From Elysia chlorotica (taxonomy: Eukaryota > Mollusca > Gastropoda > Plakobranchidae), in assembly GCA_003991915.1 (NCBI GenBank), contig RQTK01000212.1:120320-184319 (forward strand): a stretch of 64,000 nucleotides of DNA, in the 5' to 3' direction. Position 1 is the stretch's first letter; each line of letters begins with the position of its first letter. The notes below the pieces were generated by a model. That model was not told where the DNA came from and made no database searches. It saw only the letters and a list, made by a program, of their open reading frames with translations. A program made the position numbers and the translations under genes. Of the stretch, positions 46,780-59,065 are shown piece by piece.

Positions 46780-47890
46780 TCATAGCGTATTTCGTGAAAT
46801 ATAATGCATTTAAAACCAGATCTTATTAAAACATTTTTGATCAAGAGATTTCTCTTACACTCTTTGAAGAATATAAAGAATAAAAGCCCTTCCGCTAATA
46901 TTAAAGCACTTCAAATTGATCGAATTTTAGACATCACTAATCTTCGAGTTTGGCTTGACAAGGCCGATCTGCATCCCAGAAATGATGAAATCTATGGTTT
47001 GATTGGTCTTGGGTTAATATATTGTTCTTTAAGGTTTCCCAAAAATCCTACATAAAAAAATGGAAACCTTAAAGGAAAGCAAGACAACACTTGAGACACG
47101 ACCACTTTGAGCGCGTAATCAAAACATAAGTCGACAATAATATTACTGGCAGAGTTTATGATGCTGCGATAATGGTGCATAGACAAAACTCTCGATGGTT
47201 CAAAAGGTTTCCGTGTAATATCGAAGTGCATGTATTTATAATATTTAATGACTATACAAACATGGCGGTCGAAGAAAAGGCACTACCCACACACACACCG
47301 CCACGATTTTTCACAGGGTACTTCGTTAAATATAGAGGACTTAAAAGTTATATCTTTTTTTTTTTTAAGTTCATAAAACATTTTGCGATCAAGGGATTTC
47401 TCTTACACTGTATAAAGAATATAAAGAATAAACAGTCCTACCGCTAATATAGCACTTCAAATTGATCGAATTTTAGACGTCACTAATCTTCGGGTTTGGC
47501 TTGACAAGGCCGATCTGCATCCCAGGCATGAACACATCTATGGTTTGATTGGTCTTTGGTTAATTTAATGCTTTTTTAAGTTTTCCAAAAAAATCCTACA
47601 TAAAGAATGGAAACATTAGAGGAAAACAAGACAGTCACGTGAGTCACTACCACTTTGAGCGCGTAATCAAAACATAAGCCGACAATACTATTGCTGGCAG
47701 TTACGATGCTGTGATTACTGTAGATAGACAAAACGCTCAATGGTTCAAAAGGTTTCCGTGTAATAACCAAGTGCATGTATTTATAATATTTGATGACTAT
47801 ACAAACATGGCGATCGAAATAAAGGCACTAGAATGTACAACCCTATTTTCCACAGAGTACTTTGTTGTAAGCTCCGGGCAAAACAAATCT
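46780..47890. repeat. Tandem duplication with a 548-bp period
   Basis: tctcttacac occurs at 46851 and 47399. Long shared blocks include cttcaaattgatcgaatttt, gcttgacaaggccgatctgc, actttgagcgcgtaatcaaa and atggttcaaaaggtttccgt. A partial third start (cacagagtactttgttgtaa) lies near 47851. The 83-codon frame in copy 1 is broken in copy 2, so no protein is supported. Confidence 0.85.
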
Positions 47891-48179
47891 CATAATCGTC
47901 GAAGGCATAGTTTGTTCATTAGGTTTATCGCGTGACGAATTCTTTCATTGTGCGCTCATGGGTTTGGTTTAGAAGCCGTTAAAGGCACAGTTCATGGTTT
48001 GTTGGTTCCTTGACCGTTGGTCAACGTTGGTTGAAAAAATAATGGCTGCGATTAGTGCCCATTAAAGATTGGTCAGTAGGTGTGTAGAGAGGGCAGGGCT
48101 CTGCACTTGTTCGCTTGTTGACTTAACAAAACGAACAAGAAACGGTGCTTACTCCACTGTAGCGGGGCGTAATTCATTA

Positions 48180-48536
48180 AGCTTAGATAGTTGGGGTGTA
48201 GAGGAACAGGTGTGGAGGGGAGGGGGGGATGTATAATGGAGAGATAGGGGGAGAGAGGATAGAGGAGAGGAGAGAGAGGGGGATGTATAATGGAGAGATA
48301 GGGGGAGAGAGAGAGATAGGAAGAGCCAAATCATAGTTAGAGTCTCTTTAGGACAGAGAGATAGAGATGAGATACATAATTTGAGACAAGTATTATATTA
48401 TGAAGACAAATGCAGCAATTCATAGAATGGAAATTGAAAGAGAGACAAGACATTGATCCCGCAAATGAGCTTTAGAGGTACATAAAACTATCGAGATAGT
48501 AATGGGAGGAATAGACACATAGAAATAATTATAAAG

Positions 48537-48599
<63 letters not shown>

Positions 48600-48665
48600 A
48601 GAGAGGAAAAGACAGACAGACAAAAAAGAAACTTCGATTGAGAGAGAGAGGATATAGAAAAAGTC
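48180..48665. repeat. GA-rich region with a pure (GA)n run
   Basis: A duplicated ggggatgtataatggagaga segment at 48226-48310, then (GA)n at 48540-48596 and a GA/CAGA flank. Confidence 0.85.
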
Positions 48666-48934
48666 AGAGACAAAAAAATACTTACGAGTGAAATATTCTC
48701 TTTTTTATTGTATCAGCCGCCGTGAATGTCGGCTACAAACATCAACCTAAATCCTTCCTAATTAGAACACTATAATGTTGACACTAAAACCCCACCCCAA
48801 CCAGTGCCAGCTACCTGTAGATCAGTTCAACAAAGGCCAGGACCAGTAGGCGTACCAATCATGTAGGCTTCGGCAGTATTGATCTCTTCAGAGATATATT
48901 GATGGTGACTGTAGATATGGCTAGTTTTACAGTA

Positions 48935-49297
48935 GAGGAGAGAGAGAGAGAGCGATATAGGGGGAAGCAAAGAGAGGGGGAAGAGAGGGAGGATGGGAGA
49001 GACAGAGAGGGAAAGAGGTGGTTTGAGAGAGGTGGAAAGAGTCAAAAGCAGTGAGGGATTTTGAGAGGCAGAAAGGGAGCGAACGAGAGAGCCAGACAGA
49101 TAGACAGAGAGACAGACAGAGGTGAAGAGACAGAGAGGCGCGGACAGACTAAGGTGGGTAGCNNNNNNNNNNNNNNNNNNNNNNNNNNNNNNNNNNNNNN
49201 NNNNNNNNNNNNNNNNNNNNNNNNNNNNNNNNNNNNNNNNNNNNNNNNNNNNNNNNNNNNNNNNNNNNNNNNNNNNNNNNNNNNNNNNNNNNNNNNN

Positions 49298-49377
<80 letters not shown>
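48935..49377. repeat. GA-rich tract, assembly gap and (CT)n tract
   Basis: GA-rich sequence to 49140, 135 Ns at 49163-49297, then pure CT to 49376. The switch from GA to CT across the gap means that either the gap hides a strand switch or the join is inverted. Confidence 0.9.
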
Positions 49378-49379
<2 letters not shown>

Positions 49380-52160
49380 AGTGCACAACGTCTACTGAAT
49401 GACCCACAGCTGACAATCTCGTGCCAAAATAACGTATTTGTACGCATTTTCTAACACTTTTTGCCACAATAATAAACACTTTGATGGCTAGGCGTATTGG
49501 CAGCTCTGTAGAGCCGACATCTTTGCGTCGCTGGGGAGCCCCACGGTTGTCGGCCCTGAGATAGGAAGCCAAACGTTATTGGTTGTGGCCCTTGATAGAT
49601 CTGGCCCGATTTGGCCCCTGATAGATCCAGACCGATACAGCAGACAATTGGAGAGGGGGCTGAGAGGATTATTGCGGCATGCAGAGTCAACCAGTATTGC
49701 CACTGATAGTGGTCCTGTGGAATATTAACTTTCTTCAGAAACACCTGCTGGTCTAGCGACCTACATTGTAGAGCAAATGTCCAAGCACTATGGGCAGTGA
49801 TCGCCAAACAAGAAGTTTAGTATACGCTGATGTGACTCGTGCTCTAAATTAGTAATGAGAAAATTCGACAGGATTTACAAGAATCACAGAAATATCAAGA
49901 TTGTTATGCTTATTTTCAATGAAGAAAACGTTACTGTGCATCATATTCTAAATTATTGATTTACAAAATATCAAGACTTTCACACCTAATCTGTTTTAGT
50001 ATAGAGTGATGTGCTTCATTTCCTAAACTAACGATGGCAAACATTTGAAGGACATGCACCAAAATTTACAAAATATCAAGAAGTTCATAGTTATTGTCTT
50101 TTTTATCTGTTTTATATTGCAAGTTTTAGTAAGAGGGCTTCCTTTCTTCAATGCGCGGCGGTCGCACCGAATACGATAAGTTTGTTATCACTTCAAAACG
50201 TTAGGTTCTTGTTTCGCACCTGCTTTCTGCAACTGCTTTCTGGAATTCCACATCAATTAGTTTTGTGCCGGTGCAGTAACATACGATTTGAAGGAAATAG
50301 GAACTGTAACGAAGTTGTAACATTTAAGCCAATACCTATAATATCTGTAAATCAATCGTATTTACGAGATTAAACACAGTTGCCAACCCAACATGTGATC
50401 AACGTGTTCAATTGTACGCAAAACTGTGTAGGAAAAAATCTGTACAAATACGCTTTCTTTGCAGGTTAGCTATAAATGTTAATGTAGAATTATTGTGCAT
50501 CAAGTTTATAAAATCACACAGAGCAGCATTAAAGTATTTTTAAAAAGCTGTTGGGATCTACCAGCTCTGATTGCTAGTCTGCCTCAGAACTTTGGAAAGT
50601 GCCAAAGAAACTCACAAGTAGTAAGGTAGATTAGTGAAGTAAGTACAATGGAGCTACAAACTTAGACTCGCGGTTAAGGGTAGTTATTAACAACAGAAAG
50701 CAAACTTAGTCAGGAGTCTATTTTTTGCTTTTTTTTTATGTGCCTTGGTTTTTTCTGCCATTAAAAGCGAAATTTATACGTTTTTAACGAATGATATCAT
50801 AGAGAAATAGCAAAGTAATTTTACTGCAATTAACGTTGTTAGGGACAGAGACACTTCTTTAGAACAATTTCGTCTTCATTGAAATCAATAATAATTAAAA
50901 CGTTAATATCCAGAGTTTAAAGGTCCATTGTGTGTAGGTCTGAAATCGATGGTTTTGGTTGAAAGGAGAAAAAGCGATCAAAATCGATCTACGATCACCA
51001 CTGTCGATCTTGCGTCTGAACTGTTCCTCAGCAGATCATTGTAGAGTTATGGCACTAACGACAGCGCAAAGTGTGGTTTATTCTCTCGCTCGCAAGAAGC
51101 AATTAGAGAACACGAGGACATTTCAAATTATCATGAAAGCCTTGTAAAAAATGTTTTAAGTGCCTCTCAATCACTGTTTGAGTGTAGCCCTAGGCTGGTG
51201 GGGACAATTCCTTTGTGTCGATTTACAAGAACAAGTTTTTGTTTTACTGTTTCCTCATGTTTATTTCCTTTTTTATTTATTTTTTCTTCTATTTTTTCAA
51301 ATGAAGGCGAACAATTCAATGGAACAATTGAAATGAAATGTTTAAGCCTCCCTCTTTTACAATGGCTTCAGTTGGAAAAAGGATCTCATTTCAAACTAAT
51401 GCAAACTCTATATGCGATTCTTTTGTATTTTGAGCTTATAAAAAGAAGCCAAGATACTGAATCTGCGATACAGGGGAGTGGGGGGGGGTGATTTCTTCGA
51501 AACACATTTTTTAAAAACGAAACCTATAACTGCGCAGGATATAATGTGGGGCACAAGGAGAAAATAGTTATTAGTGGAAGAAATCAAGTAAAGAAATTAT
51601 GTAATTTATCTTATTTAAAAAATCGCCGTATGTGTGTGTATGTATGTGTGTACGTGTGCGGGTATGCACTCGCACCAGAATGGCTAATGACTGAACAATA
51701 GCAAAAGTTCTCCCGCTGAGGCCTCCATTCTAGAAGTACAAACCGTATGCAAAAAAGCGTATTCATATGCCTTCTTTATTCCAATTTATTCATTTTTTAA
51801 ATTTACACTTTGATTGCTGGTGAGGTTGGCAGCTCTAAAACCCACTCGTTACGACAGTACAAGCAGTCTACAAATTGTACAGAACAAGTAATAGAACAAG
51901 TAGAACAAGTGTATTTGTTCCACTTGTAGATCCACTGGTATCGCGGGGGTTTTGTTACGGTAGTGTCAGACGGGGAGGTTTGCAGTGCCGCTAGTGTCAA
52001 CACGCTGATTGGCCTTGTAGGTCGAGATTCCAATCTCCAGTCAATAGTATCTACCGGTACCACTCGAGTAAATTAGTCGATTTGTGGTGTAAGCCAATCA
52101 GGCTAAACCAGCACAGTGTTCCTCCTGTTCCAGTCAGTATTTCCTCTAGTGGGTAAATGG
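49378..52160. other. AT-rich stretch, no gene seen
   Basis: Contains degenerate repeats of tacaaaatatcaagactttca around 49860-50095. Minus-strand frames at 49451-49807 and 51803-52063 have no recognisable family or start/splice context. Confidence 0.45.
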
Positions 52161-52164
52161 ATTT

Positions 52165-52470
52165 TCTAAGCGGCTGCTTCAACGTCTTGCTGTTTTCATC
52201 CAATTCGACAAAACAGTACATTTTTAGTTGATATTTTGTGAAGTAAAAATAGAATGATGTGTAGAAAAATTATTAATGTCCTTGTCTAAACGAGTGCTTT
52301 GTTTTCTCGCTGTTTGACCCATATTCGACCGAACAGTACATTAATTTTTTAGTTGAAATTTTATGAAGTGAAATAGAACACTGTATAGAAAACCTATTCA
52401 CGTCCTTGCCGATTGCTTCGTTTTCTCGCTGTTTGACCCATATTTGGCGGAATTCTCATTTGTTCAATCA
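52165..52470. repeat. Tandem repeat, about 120-bp unit, 2-3 copies
   Basis: gttttctcgctgtttgaccc...atattcgaccgaacagtaca...gttgaaattttatgaagtga recurs, with a diverged first copy starting cttgctgttttcatccaatt. Confidence 0.75.
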
Positions 52471-53728
52471 TGCTTGTTTGTTTTTTGCGAAGTGGAATGG
52501 ATAATTCTCCTGAAATCTTGACCATGATAAGTCTAAGTTTAATCTTTTTTAGTTGAGCATTGTGTACACGTCAAGTTTTAAGCTAAGGTTTCTTTAAACT
52601 CTGTCTTTGAAAGAGATAGAGTCTTTTCTGAGGTCTTTTCAACAAGAACAAAAACTTAACATCTGTTTAAAAAGATTTTCGTGTAGATTCAGAGCGTTGT
52701 TGTTGTTTTTTTCTTTTCTTTTTTTTTATGCGCTACAAACAGCAGAAGAAAGAAGCGCGGCTGAAGTGCAAACATTGCTAGCGGTTGTTGTAGGAATATT
52801 TCACTCTTACATCGAAGCGAGTCTGTGGCCTTTCAATACTGTGATCACTTCGATTAGAGTTCGATTTTAAAGATCGTTTCCGATCAGTTGACAAACTCGT
52901 GCGCTGGTGCAGACATGATAAACTACAGAAACTGTGCAGCTTCCGTGTCAGGATAATGATGTTTAGAGAAGTGCTTGACTGAAAACTGGTGCCGATTTTA
53001 TTGAACTCACATAGTCAATGCTAGAAAATAAGCGTTAATTGATAGTTCCACCGTCTGAAGCTCTTATTGATATTTCGTGATATTTTTGGTTTAGAGCTGC
53101 ATAAAACTGCATGCAATATAATCTTACTATCTATTGTGTTTTAGGTATGTCTCACGGAATTCAACACAGAATATAATGGCGTACCTTTTGCTTATCTAGA
53201 TTTTCAATGCTTTAAGACTGCTTTTACACACGTTAAAAAGTTTTAAAACAATACCGTCATTAGGTAACAGAAACAGTACAATTGAAAACCATAAATCATT
53301 GATAAACTCATTTATGCTTTATCGCCATTGACAGATAGTTGCAGAATCGTATGGACTTAAGAATATATTTTAGTCTTTTCATGAAGCAATTAGAAACGGG
53401 TGTGGCGCATTATACCTCAGACTGAAATATTAACTAACTCAAGTGAATGAGGAGATTCTCTTTAAAACCAACCTTTTTTTTTTCTTTAAATAAAAAAGTA
53501 TTAGTTTAAGAAAAAAATGTGTTCCTTATATTGTTTATTGTATGCCCTGTAGAAGGATCGGATTTTTTTTCTCTTTTAGTTTTAATCAATAAAAATGCTA
53601 CTAATAATAATAATTTCAAAGATTTTTCTGGCACACAAGCATACATTTTGAATTTTCTGTCTACGAATATATATCAAAAGTTGTTTTGTACAAAACAGAT
53701 AAGGGACCCAAACTTAATCCTTGAACAT

Positions 53729-53766
53729 AATAATGATAATAATAATAATATAATAATAATAATAAT
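53729..53766. repeat. (AAT)n microsatellite
   Basis: aataataataatataataataat run. Confidence 0.9.
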
Positions 53767-54353
53767 TCTTTGATGTTTAAAAAATCTTTCTCGCAATTTC
53801 TTGAACCGTTACAGAATCAAATATGCGACATATACAAAACAAAAGACAGAGGATCGCGATGATATTCTCGTGCCAGTGTCAATCTAGGGAAGTTGATCTG
53901 TCAATTATAGCGACAATATCCGAAATGGAAACCTGTGGCGGGAGACGCGGTACTGAATGTTTTTTACGTGCCTTTGTCGTGTTTGTGAGTGTGAGACCAA
54001 CAGTGTCAAATTCAATACACGTTATCAACACCGCAGTGATATTTCAGGGATTTTTATTTACAAGAAAAAAAATAATGATACAGTTTACCTGCCACAAGCT
54101 TTATTTTATTTTTGTAGAACTATAGAGAAGATTTTTACTGTAAACAGATCCAATTTTAAAAAAATTCAACCCGAAACGATTCTAGCACACACAGTAAAGA
54201 AAATGTTCATGTTTTTAGCCATTAAGTCATCTAGCTAAGCTTCTATAAAACTGCATACTGTGTGTGTGTTGACATTAAAGATAAGACTTGACAAGAAATC
54301 AAGTGTCTAGAACAGCAGCAATGTTATTTTAAGCGTCCAAGATAAAAGAAACC

Positions 54354-54424
54354 TGAAGAACGTAAAATCAACACCCTCATGTAAGCGGGAGGGAGAGAGA
54401 GGGGGGGGGGGGGGGGGGGGGGGG

Positions 54425-54507
<83 letters not shown>

Positions 54508-54558
54508 CACTCCTCTCTCCCTCCCTCTTACATGAGGGTGTTGATTTTACGTTCTTCA
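54354..54558. repeat. Near-perfect inverted repeat, 46-bp arms, around poly-G and CT tracts
   Basis: Left arm 54354-54399 begins tgaagaacgtaaaatcaaca; right arm 54513-54558 is its reverse complement with a single mismatch in 46. The centre is about 24 Gs (54401-54424) then CT repeats to about 54500. Confidence 0.95.
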
Positions 54559-55165
54559 AGAGAGAGAGAGAGAGAGAAAGAGAGAGTCCATTATGTAGCC
54601 AGGAATACTCTGTAGACAGACAAATACTTACTGTTGATGGTATAACCAGGCACTGTGTGAACACAGATATCTGGGCAAAGAGGCGATTGTTAATGTAAGC
54701 GGGATAGAGGAGTCAGAGTTTAAGTTCTGTAGTTACAACGTTAAAAGTGATGACTAGCTGCTTGAAGATTTCTTTGGACGTTTTACATTGTTGAGATTGT
54801 GGACAGGAAAACGCGTCCAATATCTAAGTCCAGTGCATTCTGTAAAGTGCGTTTTTTTCCAGTTGGACCTTCATCGAAGTTTTGAGTTGTGTTTGAGTTG
54901 TGTTAAGATGGTCAGTAGAAGTGAATCGGTTGATAAAAACTTTCTCAGAAAAAATTAGAACTATGTGTTTCTTATAATGTTCAAAGATAGACAGCTGTTT
55001 CTCAGTGTCTCTGTCTTTTTCTATATGTGAAAATATGCGAGATGATTAAATTTGGTCTCTATACAGAGTAAACTTGGCGCTTTCCCGAAAGGCGATTCTT
55101 CATTGACATACTTCACGTGTATTTTCACATCAAGCCAATGTCCCTAAAAACAACACTGAGGACCA

Positions 55166-55500
55166 AAATAGTGCGTGCCCTGCCTGTCCCTTCACATTGA
55201 GTCAGTTTTATCCTTAGTAGTGTTCGATTATCACTTAAAATATATGCTGAAATCTATACGAGATTTCAGACTTGTGCTTGGTCTATTTACAGAAGGAAGT
55301 ATTTCACATGAAACTAGTGTCACGAAAATTGAAAAAAAACAATAACGAATACAGTGCGTGTCCTGCCTGTCCCTTCATATTGAGCCAGATTTATCCCTAG
55401 TAATGTTCGATAATCACTTAAATATAATATATTATGCAGAAATGTTCACAGGACTTTAGACTTGTGCTTGGTCTATTTACAGAAGGCAGTAATGGAGTCT
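55166..55500. repeat. Tandem duplication, about 183-bp unit
   Basis: tgcctgtcccttcacattga occurs at 55180 and as a near-identical copy about 183 bp on. cagacttgtgcttggtctat closes both copies. Confidence 0.8.
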
Positions 55501-56429
55501 TGCAACAACAGGACATTTTATCATCATTTGGAGATTGTTCGTCTTACGAGAACGGTATGGTTACTGGCACCTCAAAATGTATTTTGCTGTGGATCCTTTA
55601 TTGAGTAAACGCAATAAGTTGATTTAGATTCTTCCAATATTTAAAAAATAAAAAACATGTTCGGACACTGTCAACAACATCTAAGTGGAAGAATAAAATC
55701 CAGGACGTCTAGACTTAGACGAGGGGACGTCAATCAATTTAAAGATTAACTAGCTATTGTTTTGATGGATGGTTTGTGCATTTGGATCTATCATGACTTA
55801 GCAAGCAAGAAGATCGCCTGATAAATGCGACACTTCGTGCTATATACAGAACTGGACAACTGACCAATGAAGCGACTACTTCAATAACCGATAGCATCAA
55901 CTGCCAAGTTCAAGTTCAACTTTTGCAGAAAAATGATCACTTGGTATATGCAGCATATTGTGCTAGATAAGGATCTGAACAACTAGAAAAATGATTAAAC
56001 TGATTAATTGAACAGCTGTTTGTGCATTAATTACCCCGGGGCTACACTAGAGGCATAGGCGTCCTGTGTTAGACCTCGCCTGATACTCAAGCCATAAAAT
56101 CATGCTTTGATAGATGCATAAGAGCGTGCTAGATACAAAACTGGACAACTAAATAGATACTTCGGACCCTCTGAGAAGTCTTTTGATGCATACTACACAC
56201 CGTACCCACAACTGGGAGCAAAATTCGTCACCTGAGATTAACAAGGTTCTAACTGCCTTCACCATTCACATTGACATAGAACCTTTTTACTCTAACGTCA
56301 CAAAATACTAGATCTAGAAGTCGATGAAACTGATGAACTGAAGATTCATTAAAATCCCACCACAAAGCACAACACGAGCAGTAGTACCATCCTGTGCTAC
56401 CCATACCACCAACTGACCCTCCCTGATAG

Positions 56430-56628
56430 CGACCCCCTGCCTGCTGCCTGTGATGGCCAAGCACCGCGACCACTCCCTGGAGGTGGTCATCGTGCACTCG
56501 CCCCGCCAGGCCGACTCGTTCCCGGACTACGTGTCCCGCTTCCGCCAGAAGATGGTGGACATCCGGTCCAGGTTCCGCGAGACGGCCCGCCTGGGGCTCT
56601 ACCAGGACTTCTGGGTCCCGCCCAAATA
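56430..56628 (+). CDS. Coding exon of unknown family (66 residues)
   Basis: A GC-rich, clearly coding island in AT-rich DNA: acceptor ccctccctgatag|CG at 56430 and donor AAATA|GTGAGT at 56629. It reads TPCLLPVMAKHRDHSLEVVI, then VHSPRQADSFPDYVSRFRQK, MVDIRSRFRETARLGLYQDF, WVPPK. It looks like a folded domain (hydrophobic strand LEVVIVH, amphipathic helix FRQKMVDIRSRFRETARLGL) rather than disordered. It needs one base from the previous exon, but the exon ending at 41424 leaves two, so an intermediate exon is missing or this is another gene. An unspliced reading ends at TAG immediately after WVPPK, and ATG 56453 could be a start. Confidence 0.6.
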
Positions 56629-57028
56629 GTGAGTGTGCACCTCCATGTTTTGGCTGTTTAAGTAATATATTATTATCTACATGTCTCAGAGTTTTCTCAA
56701 AAATAAAGAGTATGCACCGTAATAGATACTAATTTAAATTATCTAAGTAATTTTTGGTTACCTTTAAGCTTTATGTATCCGAAGATTCCTTAAAACTTAG
56801 CGAGCGTGCACCATAATACTTCTGGGTCCCGCCCAAATAGTGAGTGTGCACCTCCATGTTTTGGCTGTTTAAGTAATATATTATTATCTACATGTCTCAG
56901 AGGTTTCTAAAATATAAAGAGTATGCACCGTGATAGATACTAATTTAAATTATCTAAGTAATTTTTGGTTACCTTTAAGCTTTATGTATCCGAAGATTCC
57001 TTAAAACTTAGCGAGCGTGCACCATAAT
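56607..57028 (+). repeat. 211-bp tandem duplication including the exon's 3' end and donor
   Basis: acttctgggtcccgcccaaa, tagtgagtgtgcacctccat and about 170 bp of intron occur at 56607 and again at 56818 with very few differences. The second copy thus holds a spare FWVPPK end and GTGAGT donor without an upstream exon body. Confidence 0.9.
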
Positions 57029-57589
57029 ACTTCCATGTTTGATTTGTTTAATACATGTTTGATTATCTCTGGGTCTCTGAGGTTTCTATGTAATTGTTGG
57101 AAGTGTAATATAACACGTCCGTGTTTTCTTGGCAATCTTTGGTTACCTTTAAGTCTCCCAGGTTAAAGAGTGTGCACTATAATAGGCGTACTTACATGTT
57201 TAGATTGTTTACAAACGGGACGTTTGGAAAGGGCTGATCCTCAAACGCAGAAAATAGGGATTAGGTTACTTTGGAGAGAAATTTCTACGGGGATTGATTT
57301 CATGAATATAATTTATTTTTAGACAGTAACTATGCTGCATCATGGACTTTTCACGCCAATATTGAATTTTTTCAAAAGTCTCAGTGTATTTCCTTTTTTT
57401 AAATTATTTAATGTATGCAGATTTGCTTTTTGTTTAGCTGTGGGGTCTTAATCCTATCTAATTTTTTTCTGTCCTCTTAGCGTTTGCTTACTATGGTTCC
57501 ATAATGTTCTTTTGTTTGTTTTGTTTGGGTTATTTGTGTGTGTTTTTGTTTTCATTTTTGTTTTTGTTTGTTTGCTTGTTTGTGGGTTT

Positions 57590-57627
<38 letters not shown>

Positions 57628-58590
57628 AATTATCTTTAATCTCTGCATTTAAAAAAATCCTACATGAAAATATGTGGGATTCTATTGCTGATTTTGTAAT
57701 TAACAAACAAAATTGTATTGTCGATAAAAACATGGTGTTCACAATAAAGGTGTGAACAAGGAGAAAATTCAGACGCAAAGATTGATGGTCTCTTTTGTTT
57801 AGTACTCATTTCAACAACCTCTGTTTGCGACACAATTCCTCTGGCATTTCAAGCCCTAGACGAAAGTACAATGAAATCGATGAAGCTGTCGGTAGAATAT
57901 CGAAAATAATAGAAAGCAGATCTACAGTTCTGATGCATTTGTTTAAATCCAGTTATGCAAGCGAGTCGCTGGCATTGTTACAACCGGTAACCAGTTATTG
58001 AACATTACAAATGGATATTGATTCTTGTTTGGGGCTCGATTCGATGATGGCGCCGCAGGGGGTGTAACTCGCGAGAACTGTTTTCCTTCCGTTCTAGAAC
58101 GATGCGCATTAGTTCACAAGTACACAGGCTGTTGAGTATTAGTTGCTTCTAGCGGGTGAATTGATTCCGCTGTTTGGATGCTGTTGAATGTTGATACCAT
58201 CTCGCGGGAGAATTGATTCCACTGTTTGTATTGGGTAAGCGCACTTGATGCTGCAGTGAGCAGTCATGCACACTCATCTTTACTTCTAAATGGCATGAAT
58301 TATTAAATGTTGTTGTCCTAAAAATATTGTTGGTTTTTACTGTGTAAAAACTCTTACTGGTAGGATTCCTTTAATGTTCGTAAAGTAGTAAAAAGAAAAA
58401 AGGGGTAGGAACATTCTTATCGCATGTAAACTTGTAATAGATTAAAAAGGTAAAAGGGATCGGGGGGTTAAATGTACACTTAAAAAGCAAAAAATGGGAG
58501 GGGTAAAGGGTTGAGAGATTCAAAGACTATATGTGCGAGCATTTCATTCTTCGAAACATGAACCAAACTATGATGAAATACCCCTGTCTC
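57029..58590. other. AT-rich stretch with (GTT)n; no gene seen
   Basis: T/GTT-rich at 57480-57630, with a pure (GTT)n tract at 57590-57627. The 68-codon frame at 57795-58001 is unsupported. Confidence 0.5.
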
Positions 58591-58599
58591 TGTCTGTTT

Positions 58600-59065
58600 G
58601 TCCCCCCCCCCCCCCCTCATTTTCCCTCCAGCTTTTGCCCTTTAAATTATAACCTTAAGCTATTTCAATGCTAGTGACAAAAATCTCTTCTCTCCCTCTC
58701 TCTCTCTCTCTCTCCCTCTCTCTCTAACCCAGTAAAATAACCCAGAACGATAATAATCTCTGCTTTTTCTTTCTTTTTTTTTTTTTTTTTTAGTCCGATG
58801 GGTTACCCCCATAATAATCAATAAATTATGTTTTTTATATAGCTAGAAGAAACGCTAACCCCTTCTCTGCATGCACCATACTTTCAAAAGGAGGGAACCA
58901 CGCAAAGAACGAATGCATGCACGGTAATTCTCCAATCCCTTTATTATGTGAACGCATCTAGCTCTCATACTCTCCCCCCATCCTATCTCTCTATCTCTCT
59001 CTTTACCTATCTCTCTCCCTCTCTCTCTATCTCTCTCTTTACCTATCTCTCTCCCTCTCTCTAAA
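58600..59065. repeat. Poly-C, CT-rich and poly-T simple sequences
   Basis: Poly-C at 58603-58617, CT runs at 58688-58726 and 58980-59063 (ctctttacctatctctctcc occurs twice), and poly-T at 58773-58791. Confidence 0.85.

Noticed and set aside
46804..47055. 83-codon frame in the 548-bp repeat
   Set aside because: The second copy of the repeat breaks the frame, so no protein conservation is visible.
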